Counted from the first letter of the stretch, positions 48,343-58,054 are shown. The stretch: 64,000 bases of DNA from Sphingobacterium multivorum (GCF_900457465.1 NZ_UAUU01000008.1:124001-188000), one strand, 5' to 3'. The notes: generated from the letters alone by a model not told the origin. Translations and numbers: made by a program.

Positions 48343-49971
48343 ATGAAAAAAACGAGCTATATCTATCATTCCATGTTATTTGGGTCCTTAATCTTAGGAT
48401 CATGTTCATCCAGTTTTTTGGATGTCGAACCGATGACAAGCGTTTTGGAAAGCAATTTTTATAAAACCATAGCCGATGCTGACATGGCTTTGGTCGGCTG
48501 TTATGATGGTTATCAACGCACAACCTCCAATGGGAGCCAATCTTTCTATCTGACAGCAGAGGTGGCCGCCGACAATTGTTTTGGCGGAACAGGTACAACA
48601 GACGGTCGATCATTTCAGGCAATAGACCGTTTTGATATTGCGCAGTCCCAATCGGACAATAATATCTTTGATGGTACCTGGTCTGATTACTATGCGGGAA
48701 TTTTTCGCTGCAATACACTCTTGGGAAAATTGGATGGCACTGATTTTTCAGGCAACACAACAGCGCGGGCACGTATTGAAGGGGAAACGAAGTTCCTACG
48801 GGCGACCATGTACTTTGATCTCGTCCGTCTATTCGAAAACATACCTTTGCTAACGAGCCCGACCAATGAGAATATTCCACAGTCGGATCCCAAAGCGATT
48901 TATCAACTGATTGTTTCAGACCTTAAATTTGCGGCTTCCAATATCCCAGCCACAGCTTACCCCAAGTCAGCTGCGGCAACCAATGATGGCCGGGCTACTC
49001 CATTTGCAGCAAAAGCGCTATTAGCCCGTGTTTATCTATTTTATTCAGGTTATTATGGTGGCGAGGATATCGGTGTCTCCAAAGCCGAAGCCCTGGCGGG
49101 ACTGGAAGAGGTTATCGGTAGCGGCCAGTTTGCGTTGGTGGCTGATTTCAAAAATCTGTGGCCAGCAGCGAGTTATATCCCCAATGCAAGCAATAATACA
49201 CTAGATATCTCCAAATATGCCGGCAAGGGAAATGCAGAGGTTGTATTTGCACAGAAATTCAACAATACATCGAACTACAACGGTTATGTTGATGGCAACC
49301 GCTGGGTCGTCTTTCTGGGCTTGCGCGGAAAAAATTGGTCGCCCTATGGCCAAGGATGGGGGGCATGTACGGTAAGCAAAAAGTTTTTCAATGAGTTTGA
49401 CAACATGGATACGCGCAAAACCGCCTCAATTATTGATATCGATGGCGAGAACATCACTGGATTTGACCTCAAAGACCAGCGTGAGTATACAGGTTACACC
49501 ATAAAAAAATACGCCCCCACGGCATTGCCGGATGGGACCACCAATACAGGTGGGGATAAGGATATGCAACTGTCCCAAGACCAGGATTACTTTGTCATCC
49601 GCTATGCTGATGTCTTGCTTATGGCGGCAGAACTCGGTTCCGCAAACGCGCAGAAATACTTTGATGAGGTAAGAAAAAGAGCTTATAAGACCAATTTTGT
49701 GTCGCTAGCAGTTTCAAAAAACAATATTCTGAAAGAAAGAAAATTTGAATTTGCTTTTGAAGGTATCCGCTATTGGGATGTATTGCGGCAGGGGCTGAAT
49801 AATGCCGCCGCAACACTAGAAACAACAGAGGATGTGCTAAGTGGATCTGTACCCGAGAAGGTCATCGTGACTAAAGAGCGTTTTTTGACAACGAAAGGAT
49901 TTATGCAAATACCCAATAAGCAGATTACCTTATCCAATGGTGTACTGAAACAAAATGCTGGATGGAACTAA
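48343..49971 (+). CDS. SusD/RagB-like nutrient-binding lipoprotein
   Basis: 542 residues, intact. The lipobox is LILGSC. SusD features include FLRATMYFDLVRLFENIPLL in the N-terminal TPR region, YFVIRYADVLLMAAE and FEFAFEGIRYWDVLRQG in the C-terminal half. It would form the surface lid on the SusC channel encoded just upstream and bind the PUL's glycan. It is part of the GH31-SusC-SusD-lipoprotein-GH2 operon with a 12-base gap to SusC. No frame breaks are seen. Confidence 0.95.
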   Translation: MKKTSYIYHSMLFGSLILGSCSSSFLDVEPMTSVLESNFYKTIADADMALVGCYDGYQRTTSNGSQSFYLTAEVAADNCFGGTGTTDGRSFQAIDRFDIAQSQSDNNIFDGTWSDYYAGIFRCNTLLGKLDGTDFSGNTTARARIEGETKFLRATMYFDLVRLFENIPLLTSPTNENIPQSDPKAIYQLIVSDLKFAASNIPATAYPKSAAATNDGRATPFAAKALLARVYLFYSGYYGGEDIGVSKAEALAGLEEVIGSGQFALVADFKNLWPAASYIPNASNNTLDISKYAGKGNAEVVFAQKFNNTSNYNGYVDGNRWVVFLGLRGKNWSPYGQGWGACTVSKKFFNEFDNMDTRKTASIIDIDGENITGFDLKDQREYTGYTIKKYAPTALPDGTTNTGGDKDMQLSQDQDYFVIRYADVLLMAAELGSANAQKYFDEVRKRAYKTNFVSLAVSKNNILKERKFEFAFEGIRYWDVLRQGLNNAAATLETTEDVLSGSVPEKVIVTKERFLTTKGFMQIPNKQITLSNGVLKQNAGWN

Positions 49972-50020
49972 ACACAAGTATACGAGGACTCACTATTAGT
50001 TGAATTATAAATAGACAAAC

Positions 50021-50956
50021 ATGAAAAAGATATTCACCTATGCCATCTGCTTTTTTGCGGCGATGGTACTCTTTGGAGCCTGTTCTCCTGAGAATTATAT
50101 ATTGGGAGACATCGATGTCACATCGGCACAGTTGGACAAGGGAAAGGCCTTTACTGTTGAACATGATGCCAATAATCCCAATATTGTGTATTTAACCAGC
50201 TTGATGGATTCAAAATACACCCCATTGTGGGAGCATCCACAGGGGCGGAGTCAAGAGAAAAAGGTAACCCTAAGAATGCCTTTTCCTGGTGAGTACACTG
50301 TCAAATTTGGTGTCGAGACGCGTGGTGGCATCGTCTACGGCGAGCCTGTGACATTTAAAATCGATCAGATGTATGCCGAGTTTATCAGTGACGAGACCTG
50401 GACCTTATTGACGGGCGGGGCAGGGGAAGAGAAAACCTGGTACCTCGATCTGGATGCTGAGGGCATTTCCCGCTACTTTAAAGGTCCAATGTATTTTTAC
50501 GGCACCGGTGACTGGTGGGGAAGCATCAATAAAACAGCCGCGCCTTTAAACAGCGATAGCTGGAGCTGGGAACCCGATTGGAAAGGCAATAGCTGGCTTA
50601 TGCCTGCAGGCGATTATGGAAGTATGACTTTTGACCTGAAAGGCGGTGCAAACATCAACGTGAATCATGCCATGCTAGGTAAAGTCCAGAAGGGGACTTT
50701 TAACATTGATACCGAAAAGAAAACCATCCGTATGACTGGGGCGTCGCCTTTACATGGAAAGCCACAAGATGGGATCGTTGTCGACTGGGGCGATGTCCGT
50801 ATTATGTCGCTGACCGAGAATACGATGCAACTGGCGGTATTGCGGGATCCCGTGCTTTCGAATGACGGAGCGGCCATGCTGACCTTTAATTTTATCAGCA
50901 AGACCTACAAGGAGAGTTTGGCCGAAGATGCCAAGAATAACAATAAGACCCCATAA
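50021..50956 (+). CDS. Putative surface glycan-binding lipoprotein of the PUL
   Basis: 311 residues, with a lipobox (MVLFGAC). The N-terminal half looks like an immunoglobulin/PKD-like beta-sandwich (FTVEHDANNPNIVYLTS, FPGEYTVKFGVETRGG). The C-terminal half is rich in tryptophan (WYLDLDAEGI, GTGDWWGS, SWSWEPDWKGNSW), suggesting a carbohydrate-binding surface. Proteins in this operon position, directly after SusD, usually bind the glycan at the cell surface (SusE/SusF or SGBP role). The exact family is not recognised. The gene ends 4 bases before GH2. Confidence 0.7.
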   Translation: MKKIFTYAICFFAAMVLFGACSPENYILGDIDVTSAQLDKGKAFTVEHDANNPNIVYLTSLMDSKYTPLWEHPQGRSQEKKVTLRMPFPGEYTVKFGVETRGGIVYGEPVTFKIDQMYAEFISDETWTLLTGGAGEEKTWYLDLDAEGISRYFKGPMYFYGTGDWWGSINKTAAPLNSDSWSWEPDWKGNSWLMPAGDYGSMTFDLKGGANINVNHAMLGKVQKGTFNIDTEKKTIRMTGASPLHGKPQDGIVVDWGDVRIMSLTENTMQLAVLRDPVLSNDGAAMLTFNFISKTYKESLAEDAKNNNKTP

Positions 50957-50960
50957 ATGT

Positions 50961-53405
50961 ATGCTGAAGCAATTAGTTGATACTAGGTATAGCCGGATAA
51001 TAGGTATACTGATCCTGTTATTTGCGACGGCGGGTTCTTTAAGTGGACAGTCCAGAAAGGTTATTGATTTTAATGGGGGCTGGTGGTTTAAACGGGACAG
51101 CAGCCAGCAATATAGCAATGGACGAAAAGGAGAGGGGTGGCGAAAGCTCGATCTACCACATGACTGGAGTATCGAAATGCCATTTAGAGAAAGCAGTCCC
51201 GCAGGTAGCGGGGCTGCTTACCTTGATGGTGGCGTAGGATGGTATCAAAAAACGTTTAAACTGGCTCGGGCTGAGCAAGGGCAACGGATATTTATTGCAT
51301 TCGAAGGTGTATACGAAAACAGTGAGGTCTGGATCAATGGGCATTTCTTAGGAAAAAGACCCAATGGTTATATCGGATTTGAATATGAGCTTTCCCCTTA
51401 TTTATACTGGGATGGTAGAGACAACCTGCTTTCAGTAAAAGTAAACAATAAGAATCAGCCCAACTCGCGTTTCTATTCGGGGTCGGGGATCTATCGGGAT
51501 GTCAAATTAATCAGCCGGAATCCAGTCAGCATAGGAACGAACAGTACCTTCATAAGAGCTGGGCAGCTCAGTGAGAAACGTGCTGTCGTGGATCTCTCTC
51601 TGGAAATTGAGCATAACCTTGAGGAATCAAAAAAGATTACGCTACTGACAGAGGTTCTTTCAGCTCAAGGTGCTGTTCTAGCGAGTAAACGTACTACGTT
51701 GAACGCCCTCAAGGCAGGTCTGCATCCCCTCGATCAGCAGATAGTCCTCGAAAATCCCATCTTATGGGGTATCGAAAATCCCTATCAATATACAGCAAAG
51801 ATTAAACTTATTGTTGATGGTCGGGTTGTAGATGAACAGCTTACGAAATTTGGCTTACGTAATTTTAGCTTCGATCAGCAACAGGGCTTTATGCTCAATG
51901 GGAGGCCGCTTAAAATCCGTGGGGTCTGTTTACATAGTGATCTCGGCGCTTTGGGCATGGCATTCAACCGATCTGCAGCATTACGTCAGCTTCGCATCAT
52001 GAAAGAAATGGGGGTGAATGGAATACGGACATCACACAATCCTGCGGCGCCAGCGTTTTTGGATCTCTGCGATAGCTTGGGTTTTGTGGTGATGAGTGAA
52101 ACCTTCGATGTCTGGAAAGGGCGCAAAAATCCCTATGACTATCATTTATATTGGGACGAATGGTACAAGCGGGACTTTGTTGACCATATCAAAAGGGACC
52201 GGAATCATCCGTCGTTGTTTATATGGTGCTTGGGCAATGAAGCGCAGGAGCAATGGCATTCCAAAGCTGATGGTGCAGCGATTCCGATTGCGCTGGCAGC
52301 AATCGTCGATAGTCTGGATGGCACACGTCCGACCACCATTGCCAATAATGAACTCTCCAAAGCCAATCCGGTGCTGATGAGTTCGGCGGTAGATTTGATT
52401 GGCTATAACTATAACCATAAGAAATGGGCAAGCTTCCCACAAGATCATCCTGAAAAGAAGTTTATCGTAACAGAAAGTACTTCGGCATTGGAAAGCCGCG
52501 GAACGTATGATTTGGTGCCATATGATTCTAGTCGCATGTGGCCAGAACGATGGGATATTCCCTTTTCTGGCGGGAACAAAGACAGGAACATATCGGCTTA
52601 CGACAATGTATTTACACCTTGGGGATCAAATCATCAGACAAGCTTGAGGTTGATGGAAAAGTACGACCATATTGCGGGCATGTATGTATGGACAGGATTT
52701 GATTATCTCGGCGAACCAACACCCTACACCTGGCCGGCACGAAGTTCGTACTTTGGTATTGTGGATCTAGCTGGATTTCCGAAAGATGTCTACTATCTGT
52801 ATCAAAGCGTCTGGACAGAAAAGCCGGTCTTACATGTATTGCCTCATTGGAATTGGAAGCAAGGTGATCGGGTAGATATCGTGGTATATTTTAATCAGGC
52901 TGACCGGGTGGAGCTTTATCTGAACGGTAAAAGGATAAGGGAGCAGTCCAAAGACCCAGATCGGTACGACCTTGTATTTAAAGCTGTTGAATTCAAACCA
53001 GGGGAGATTGAAGTAATATCGTTTCAAGGTGGCAAGAAACTGCTAAGTAAAACGATCCGTACCGCAGCGAAAGCGCATCGTATACAATTGTTTGCAGAAA
53101 ATGTGACTTTCAATTCGGCAAAGAAAGAACTTTCCTTTGTACATGCTTATATCGTGGACGAGTTTGGCACGATCGTTCCTTATGCAGACGATAAAATCGA
53201 ATTTGAGGTGGAGGGAGATGGTGCAAAAATTGTGGCGACAGACAATGGCAATACGACGGATCTGACGAGCTTCCAATCTGCTTCCCGCAATGCTTTTCAT
53301 GGTAAAGCCTTGGCGATTGTCACGAGCAAAAACAAAGGCAAAATACAGGTAAGGGCAAAAAGCGAAGGACTAATTTCGGGTGATATTCAACTTGAAGCCA
53401 ATTAG
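50961..53405 (+). CDS. GH2-family glycoside hydrolase (probable beta-galactosidase) with DUF4982
   Basis: 814 residues from the ATG at 50961; an upstream ATG at 50928 overlaps the previous gene and precedes the signal peptide (IIGILILLFATAGSLSGQ). The jelly-roll sugar-binding domain comes first (GWYQKTFKLARAEQGQRIF), then an immunoglobulin-like domain and the TIM barrel (IRTSHNPAAPAFLDLCDSLG). The likely acid/base is E427 in WCLGNEAQ and the likely nucleophile E505 in IVTESTSAL. A DUF4982-type domain follows from about 620 (HWNWKQGDRVDIVVYFNQAD). GH2 enzymes of this type remove beta-galactose and related residues. It is the last gene of the PUL operon. Confidence 0.9.
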   Translation: MLKQLVDTRYSRIIGILILLFATAGSLSGQSRKVIDFNGGWWFKRDSSQQYSNGRKGEGWRKLDLPHDWSIEMPFRESSPAGSGAAYLDGGVGWYQKTFKLARAEQGQRIFIAFEGVYENSEVWINGHFLGKRPNGYIGFEYELSPYLYWDGRDNLLSVKVNNKNQPNSRFYSGSGIYRDVKLISRNPVSIGTNSTFIRAGQLSEKRAVVDLSLEIEHNLEESKKITLLTEVLSAQGAVLASKRTTLNALKAGLHPLDQQIVLENPILWGIENPYQYTAKIKLIVDGRVVDEQLTKFGLRNFSFDQQQGFMLNGRPLKIRGVCLHSDLGALGMAFNRSAALRQLRIMKEMGVNGIRTSHNPAAPAFLDLCDSLGFVVMSETFDVWKGRKNPYDYHLYWDEWYKRDFVDHIKRDRNHPSLFIWCLGNEAQEQWHSKADGAAIPIALAAIVDSLDGTRPTTIANNELSKANPVLMSSAVDLIGYNYNHKKWASFPQDHPEKKFIVTESTSALESRGTYDLVPYDSSRMWPERWDIPFSGGNKDRNISAYDNVFTPWGSNHQTSLRLMEKYDHIAGMYVWTGFDYLGEPTPYTWPARSSYFGIVDLAGFPKDVYYLYQSVWTEKPVLHVLPHWNWKQGDRVDIVVYFNQADRVELYLNGKRIREQSKDPDRYDLVFKAVEFKPGEIEVISFQGGKKLLSKTIRTAAKAHRIQLFAENVTFNSAKKELSFVHAYIVDEFGTIVPYADDKIEFEVEGDGAKIVATDNGNTTDLTSFQSASRNAFHGKALAIVTSKNKGKIQVRAKSEGLISGDIQLEAN

Positions 53406-53412
53406 TTCTTGA

Positions 53413-53432
53413 CTCTGCTCTGCTCTGCTCTG
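53413..53432. repeat. Four tandem copies of CTCTG
   Basis: A perfect 5-bp tandem repeat (CTCTG x4) immediately after the GH2 stop codon at 53405. Its role is unknown. Confidence 0.7.
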
Positions 53433-53457
53433 GATTTGTATGTTTTTTTTCACTAAT

Positions 53458-53493
53458 AAGAGCAAGGTCCGACCATGGTCGGACCTTGCTCTT
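53458..53493. terminator. Perfect 36-bp palindrome, bidirectional terminator
   Basis: AAGAGCAAGGTCCGACCA is followed immediately by its exact reverse complement, with no loop base left over. It lies between the convergent GH2 and mnmE genes. Confidence 0.8.
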
Positions 53494-53524
53494 TGTTGTA
53501 TAACGCGATCATTAAGGCTATGAT

Positions 53525-54904
53525 TTACTTGCCAATGCAGAATTTCGAGAAGATATTATCCAATAAATCGTCTGTCGAAACACTTCCCGTGATTTCACCA
53601 AGATGATATAGCGCTTGGCGGATATCCATTGCTAGGAAATCAGAAGTGACCGGATTGTTAATACCATATATTACGCGTTCCAGTGAATCTGCTGTTTTTT
53701 GTAGCGCTTCCACGTGACGGATGTTGGTGACCATAACATCATCTGTATTCAAATTTCCTAATTGTACACGATTGATCAATTCGTCTTTCAATTCCTCGAC
53801 GCCAATTTGCTCTTTTGCTGAAATGTAGAGCGGATTAAGGACATTGTAAACGTCTTTTTGCGCCTCAGAAAGCAAATCTGATTTATTGATAATGGTGACA
53901 AATGGAATTTGTAGTCGCTCGATTTCTGGTAATTGAGCTTGTACTTCTTCAACTTTGTCCTGTGTAGGATCGAAAAGATATATGATCAATCGTGCCTGTT
54001 TCATCTTTTCACGGGTACGCTCAACTCCTTTTGCTTCAATAACATCTGCCGTCTCACGTATACCTGCAGTGTCAATAAATCGGAATGTGACGCCATGAAT
54101 ATTAATTTCATCTTCAATCGTATCACGTGTAGTCCCTGCAATATCGGAAACAATGGCACGTTCTTCATTTAAGAAAGCATTCAATAGGGTTGATTTTCCA
54201 ACATTCGGTTTCCCGGCAATGACAACAGGAACACCATTTTTAAGGACGTTACCTTGTTCAAAAGATTGTATTAATTTTTGAACAATGACCTGTATTTTGT
54301 TGATTAGATTTTTTAGCTGATCCCTGTTCGCAAATTCCACATCTTCTTCCGAAAAATCAAGCTCTAATTCAATTAGTGATGCAAAGTGAATGAGATCTTC
54401 ACGAAGGGATTTAAGCTGATTGGAGAAACCGCCCCGCATTTGTTGCATCGCCACTTGATGCGAAGCTGCAGAATTGGATGCAATTAAATCGGCAACTGCT
54501 TCTGCTTGCGATAAATCCATGCCGCCATTGAGAAATGCACGTAGGGTAAATTCTCCTGGACGAGCAGCACGTGCTCCTTTTTTGATCAGTAAATTTACAA
54601 CGCGCTCGATAATATATTTGGAGTTGTGCGTTGATATTTCCACCGAATTTTCTCTCGTGTAGGAGTTCGGGGCTACAAATAAAGAAACAAGTACTTCATC
54701 TATAATCTCTTCGCCATCCCTTATGGTTCCAAAATGGATAGTATGCGATGCTTGTTGAAGCAGGTTCTTTCCTTTAAATATTTCGTTTGTAATTTTTATG
54801 GCATTCTGACCTGAAACGCGTATGACAGCGATAGCTCCATTTGTTCCGGAAGATGTCGCTAATGCAACAATGGTATCTTCAGTGATATATCCCGTATTTG
54901 ACAT
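53525..54904 (-). CDS. mnmE: tRNA-modifying GTPase MnmE
   Basis: 459 residues from the ATG at 54904 (MSNTGYITEDTIVALATSSG); a further upstream start at 54967 would lie above the promoter box. The N-terminal folate-binding domain ends near 120. The helical domain holds the G domain at about 215-370, with G1 GKPNVGKSTLLNAF, G3 DTAGIRET and G4 NKSD. The C-terminus is FCIGK, with the catalytic cysteine. MnmE with MnmG installs the carboxymethylaminomethyl group on wobble uridine of several tRNAs. MnmG is not in this window. Confidence 0.96.
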   Translation of the reverse strand: MSNTGYITEDTIVALATSSGTNGAIAVIRVSGQNAIKITNEIFKGKNLLQQASHTIHFGTIRDGEEIIDEVLVSLFVAPNSYTRENSVEISTHNSKYIIERVVNLLIKKGARAARPGEFTLRAFLNGGMDLSQAEAVADLIASNSAASHQVAMQQMRGGFSNQLKSLREDLIHFASLIELELDFSEEDVEFANRDQLKNLINKIQVIVQKLIQSFEQGNVLKNGVPVVIAGKPNVGKSTLLNAFLNEERAIVSDIAGTTRDTIEDEINIHGVTFRFIDTAGIRETADVIEAKGVERTREKMKQARLIIYLFDPTQDKVEEVQAQLPEIERLQIPFVTIINKSDLLSEAQKDVYNVLNPLYISAKEQIGVEELKDELINRVQLGNLNTDDVMVTNIRHVEALQKTADSLERVIYGINNPVTSDFLAMDIRQALYHLGEITGSVSTDDLLDNIFSKFCIGK

Positions 54905-54908
54905 GGTA

Positions 54909-54916
54909 CAAAGATA
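54909..54916 (-). promoter_or_regulatory. -7 box of mnmE, four bases from the ATG
   Basis: The minus strand reads TATCTTTG-TACC-ATG. The transcript would begin at or next to the start codon, implying a leaderless mRNA. This box also decides the start at 54904. Confidence 0.6.
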
Positions 54917-55081
54917 CGTTAAATTGGAATAATGGATTCTATATATTGCGGCACAAATTAAATTCATATTGACCGATTAAACCTTTGTTCAAACATTGAT
55001 GTCATACCCATAGAAACGCTTGTAAAAAAGAATGAAACACAGGCGGAGTGAAATTAATTTTTAAATTTAAATTATACTGTT

Positions 55082-55567
55082 ATGAGAAAGATGATATACT
55101 TCGCGTTGGCAATAGGAGGACTTGTCTTAATGGCTCCACAACAATCGTCCGCTCAGTATCGGGGACATGAACGTGAGTGGAAACAGGACAAAGAGCGTAG
55201 AAAATATGAAGAGAAAAGGGATAAGGAATATCGAAAATATTTAGAAAAACGCGAAAAAGAAGACCGTAAGTATCATAAAGAAGTAGCTAAGTCATACCGA
55301 AAAGGGTACCGTCATGGAGCACCGGCCTGGGCAAGTGCACATCGTTACGATAGTAGACACCATGTATACTTTAGAGATTACAAAACATTCTATGACCCTT
55401 ACAGAGGAGGTTACGTGTATATGCGCAATGGCCGTTGGAATTTTTCATCAAACGTGCCTTCGTTTATGTTGAATGTCAACTTGGGAGCAGCCAATATTCG
55501 GATTGTAAAAGATGTTGCAATTAGCAGACATCCTGAAGATTTTTACAACGACTACCGTTGGGATTAG
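55082..55567 (+). CDS. Hypothetical secreted protein rich in Lys, Arg, Glu and Tyr, 161 aa
   Basis: A signal peptide (MRKMIYFALAIGGLVLMAPQ, SSAQ) is followed by a charged repeat-like region (EWKQDKERRKYEEKRDKEYR, KYLEKREKEDRKYHKEV) that is probably a long helix or coiled coil. A C-terminal part with aromatic residues follows (YFRDYKTFYDPYRGGYVYMR). I do not recognise the family. It is exported, intact, and stands alone before a terminator. A structural or cell-envelope role is plausible but not shown. Confidence 0.7.
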   Translation: MRKMIYFALAIGGLVLMAPQQSSAQYRGHEREWKQDKERRKYEEKRDKEYRKYLEKREKEDRKYHKEVAKSYRKGYRHGAPAWASAHRYDSRHHVYFRDYKTFYDPYRGGYVYMRNGRWNFSSNVPSFMLNVNLGAANIRIVKDVAISRHPEDFYNDYRWD

Positions 55568-55594
55568 AAAGAATTTATCTTGTTGTTTGAATAT

Positions 55595-55630
55595 AAAAGC
55601 CTCAATCTTTAGGGAGATGAGGCTTTTCTT
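55595..55630. terminator. Bidirectional terminator between the 55082 gene and xpt
   Basis: AAAAGCCTCA and TGAGGCTTTT form a ten-base stem, followed by CTTTTTG. Confidence 0.8.
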
Positions 55631-55634
55631 TTTG

Positions 55635-56210
55635 CTAGTCTTCTTCGAAACTGACTTTATTCACTTCAAGCGACTTTATCCGCGCTAACGATTCAATTCT
55701 TAAATCGGACAATTCTCTTAATCTTTTACCACCTTCCTGGAAGGATTTTTCGATAATAAATCCCATGCCCAAAACTGAAGCCCCCGATTGTTTAACGAGA
55801 TCGAGCATACCAAAAGCGGCGTTCCCATTGGCCAAAAAATCGTCTATAAAAAGAACATTGTCGCTCGGCGTAAGAAACTCTTTGCTGACACAGATGTCAT
55901 AGGTTCGGTTCTTAGTAAATGAATGCACCTGGCTTACATACATATCAACCATGGTGGTCGGTTTTGCTTTTTTCACAAATACAACCGGTAATTCCAAAAG
56001 GTAGCCAAGCATGATCGCTGGGGCTATTCCGCTTGCTTCAATTGTAATGATTTTATTGATCGGGAGGTCTGCAAAACGACGGACAAATTCCACCGCAATA
56101 GATTTCATCAATACGGGGTCCATCTGGTGATTGATGAAGTTGTCTACTTTAAGTATGCCTCCTGCAAGACTTTTACCGTCATGATGGATTCTATCCTTTA
56201 ATAATTTCAT
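55635..56210 (-). CDS. xpt: Xanthine phosphoribosyltransferase
   Basis: 191 residues. The N-terminus [20 protein letters not shown] and [15 protein letters not shown] is characteristic of Xpt. The PRPP-binding loop is [34 protein letters not shown] contacts the ribose-phosphate. The enzyme salvages xanthine to XMP. A Shine-Dalgarno-like AGGAG lies just before the ATG, unusual here. The leader holds a perfect tandem 15-bp repeat (56223-56252). No neighbour is a xanthine permease. Confidence 0.93.
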   Translation of the reverse strand: MKLLKDRIHHDGKSLAGGILKVDNFINHQMDPVLMKSIAVEFVRRFADLPINKIITIEASGIAPAIMLGYLLELPVVFVKKAKPTTMVDMYVSQVHSFTKNRTYDICVSKEFLTPSDNVLFIDDFLANGNAAFGMLDLVKQSGASVLGMGFIIEKSFQEGGKRLRELSDLRIESLARIKSLEVNKVSFEED

Positions 56211-56222
56211 ATTTTACTCCTA

Positions 56223-56252
56223 TAAATATAACGCGCTTAAATATAACGCGCT
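56223..56252. repeat. Perfect tandem duplication of a 15-bp unit upstream of xpt
   Basis: TAAATATAACGCGCT occurs twice without a gap, 13-42 bases before the xpt start. Each unit contains, on the minus strand, TATATTTA, one base off a -7 promoter box. Confidence 0.75.
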
Positions 56253-56278
56253 GTGTCAAAATTTTGATCAGTTGATCC

Positions 56279-58054
56279 TTAATCCATCTCCATTTGATAG
56301 AGGTTATTGAACTCTTCTTGATGATGTTCGAGAATGACCTTCCGTTTCATTTTTAAGGTTGGTGTTAACTCTCCATTTTCAATAGTAAATTCATCGGTTA
56401 AAATAATTGGTTTCTTAATCTGCTCCCAGTTACCAAAGTGTTGGTTTGCACGACGTACCTCCTGATTGACTTTTTTTACAATGGCAGGGTCAGTCAGAAA
56501 ATCGTCCTTTGTCATGGTTGCAAGTTCAGGAGCATCTGTTCTGGCCCAATCCAATAAATGGGCATAGTTTGGCACAATAAAGGCAGAGGCAAATTTCATC
56601 CCGTCACCGATTACCATTGCCTGTTCTATAAACTTAGATTCAACGAGCTTGGTTTCGATAGGTTGTGGTATAACGTACTTCCCGCCCGAAATTTTGAACA
56701 TCTCTTTTTTTCGGTCAATGATTTTTAAGAATTTTTCATCTTCCCACTTCCCGATATCTCCGGTGTGCAACCATCCATCAATGATGGTTTTATCCGTCTC
56801 TGCCTTATTCTTATAATAGCCCATCATGACGTTGGGACCTTTTACCAATATCTCTCCGTCTTCGGCGAGTTTTATTTCAACAAAACGTACAGGAAGTCCA
56901 ACAGTGCCAATGCGAATACCTTTGATATAATGATTGACTGAAATGAGTGGGGAGGCTTCGGTCATGCCGTAACCCTCATATAATGGAATTCCTGCAGCTA
57001 AGAAGGCACGTGTTAACTTGCTGTGAAGAGAGGCTGATCCAGAGGCAACGGTAAGCAATTCGCCACCCAAAGCCTCATACCATTTGTTAAGGACAAGTTT
57101 CTTGGCAAGCTTTAGTTTGAGATTATAGGATAGACTTCTTTTCTCAGGATTTGGATCATATTCTTCTGCAACTGAAACAGCCCAATCAAATACTTTGCGT
57201 TTGAAACCAGTGAGATCGTGGCCTGTTTTCATGATTTTCTCGTAAACCTTTTCCAGAATACGTGGGACAACGGTCATGATATGAGGTTTTACTTCCTTCA
57301 GATTATCACCAATCTTGTCAAAAGATTCTGCGATATAGATCGTAAAGCCAAGATACATATAGGTATATAAAACCATACGCTCGTAGGCGTGACAAGGAGG
57401 GAGGAAGGTCAGTCCGCGGTCATAAGCTTTACAAGGGGTAATTTCTGCTGCGCCCAATACATTGGAAAAGATATTATTGTGTGACAGCATGACGCCTTTT
57501 GGTGTGCCCGTGGTTCCAGAAGTGTAGATCAGGGTAGCGAGATCTTCAGGTTTGATCTGATCGCGGAGCACTGCTAGTTTTTCTGGGGAGCAATTGGAGC
57601 CTATATCATTAAGTTCTTTCCAACTGCGTGTTCCTTCCTGTTCGGCGATACAAAAAAGATACTTCAATGTATAGATTGAATCGGTTAGATTCATCAGGCG
57701 ATCGTACAAGCTTTTGTTACTGACGATACAAACCCTGATTTCGGCATCATTAAAAATATATTGATAGTCTGTATCGGTAATATTTGGATAGATGGCCACC
57801 ACGACTGCACCAATTTGCTGGATTGCAAAGTCAATCATATGCCATTCCATGCTACTGCCGGCAATGAGACCAACTTTCTCGCTGGGTTTCACGCCAAGTT
57901 CAATCAGCCCTTTGGAGAGATTGTCTACTTGTTCAAGAAAATCTGCTGTTTTGATATAATTCCACTTGCCGTCCACTTTGTGCGCAAACATATCAAGATT
58001 GGGGTATTTGCCCATCTGTTGACGTGCAAGATCAAATAATCTAAGTTTTTCTTC
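56279..58054 (-). CDS. Long-chain acyl-CoA synthetase (AMP-binding family)
   Basis: 591 residues from the ATG at 58054 (MEEKLRLFDLARQQMGKYPN). An in-frame ATG at 58132 was rejected, because a -7 box covers it. The AMP-binding P-loop is LATLIYTSGTTGTPKGVMLS (about 180-200). The adenylate motifs YGMTEASPLISVN, GWLHTGDIGKWED and KEMFKISGGKYVIPQP are all present. The enzyme activates fatty acids to acyl-CoA with ATP for degradation or membrane lipid remodelling. The gene lies 68 bases upstream of xpt, possibly transcribed separately. Confidence 0.93.
   Translation of the reverse strand, partial: EEKLRLFDLARQQMGKYPNLDMFAHKVDGKWNYIKTADFLEQVDNLSKGLIELGVKPSEKVGLIAGSSMEWHMIDFAIQQIGAVVVAIYPNITDTDYQYIFNDAEIRVCIVSNKSLYDRLMNLTDSIYTLKYLFCIAEQEGTRSWKELNDIGSNCSPEKLAVLRDQIKPEDLATLIYTSGTTGTPKGVMLSHNNIFSNVLGAAEITPCKAYDRGLTFLPPCHAYERMVLYTYMYLGFTIYIAESFDKIGDNLKEVKPHIMTVVPRILEKVYEKIMKTGHDLTGFKRKVFDWAVSVAEEYDPNPEKRSLSYNLKLKLAKKLVLNKWYEALGGELLTVASGSASLHSKLTRAFLAAGIPLYEGYGMTEASPLISVNHYIKGIRIGTVGLPVRFVEIKLAEDGEILVKGPNVMMGYYKNKAETDKTIIDGWLHTGDIGKWEDEKFLKIIDRKKEMFKISGGKYVIPQPIETKLVESKFIEQAMVIGDGMKFASAFIVPNYAHLLDWARTDAPELATMTKDDFLTDPAIVKKVNQEVRRANQHFGNWEQIKKPIILTDEFTIENGELTPTLKMKRKVILEHHQEEFNNLYQMEMD

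Noticed and set aside
56211..56278. Purine riboswitch before xpt
   Set aside because: Only 68 bases separate the genes, and the interval is filled by a tandem repeat rather than a three-way junction.
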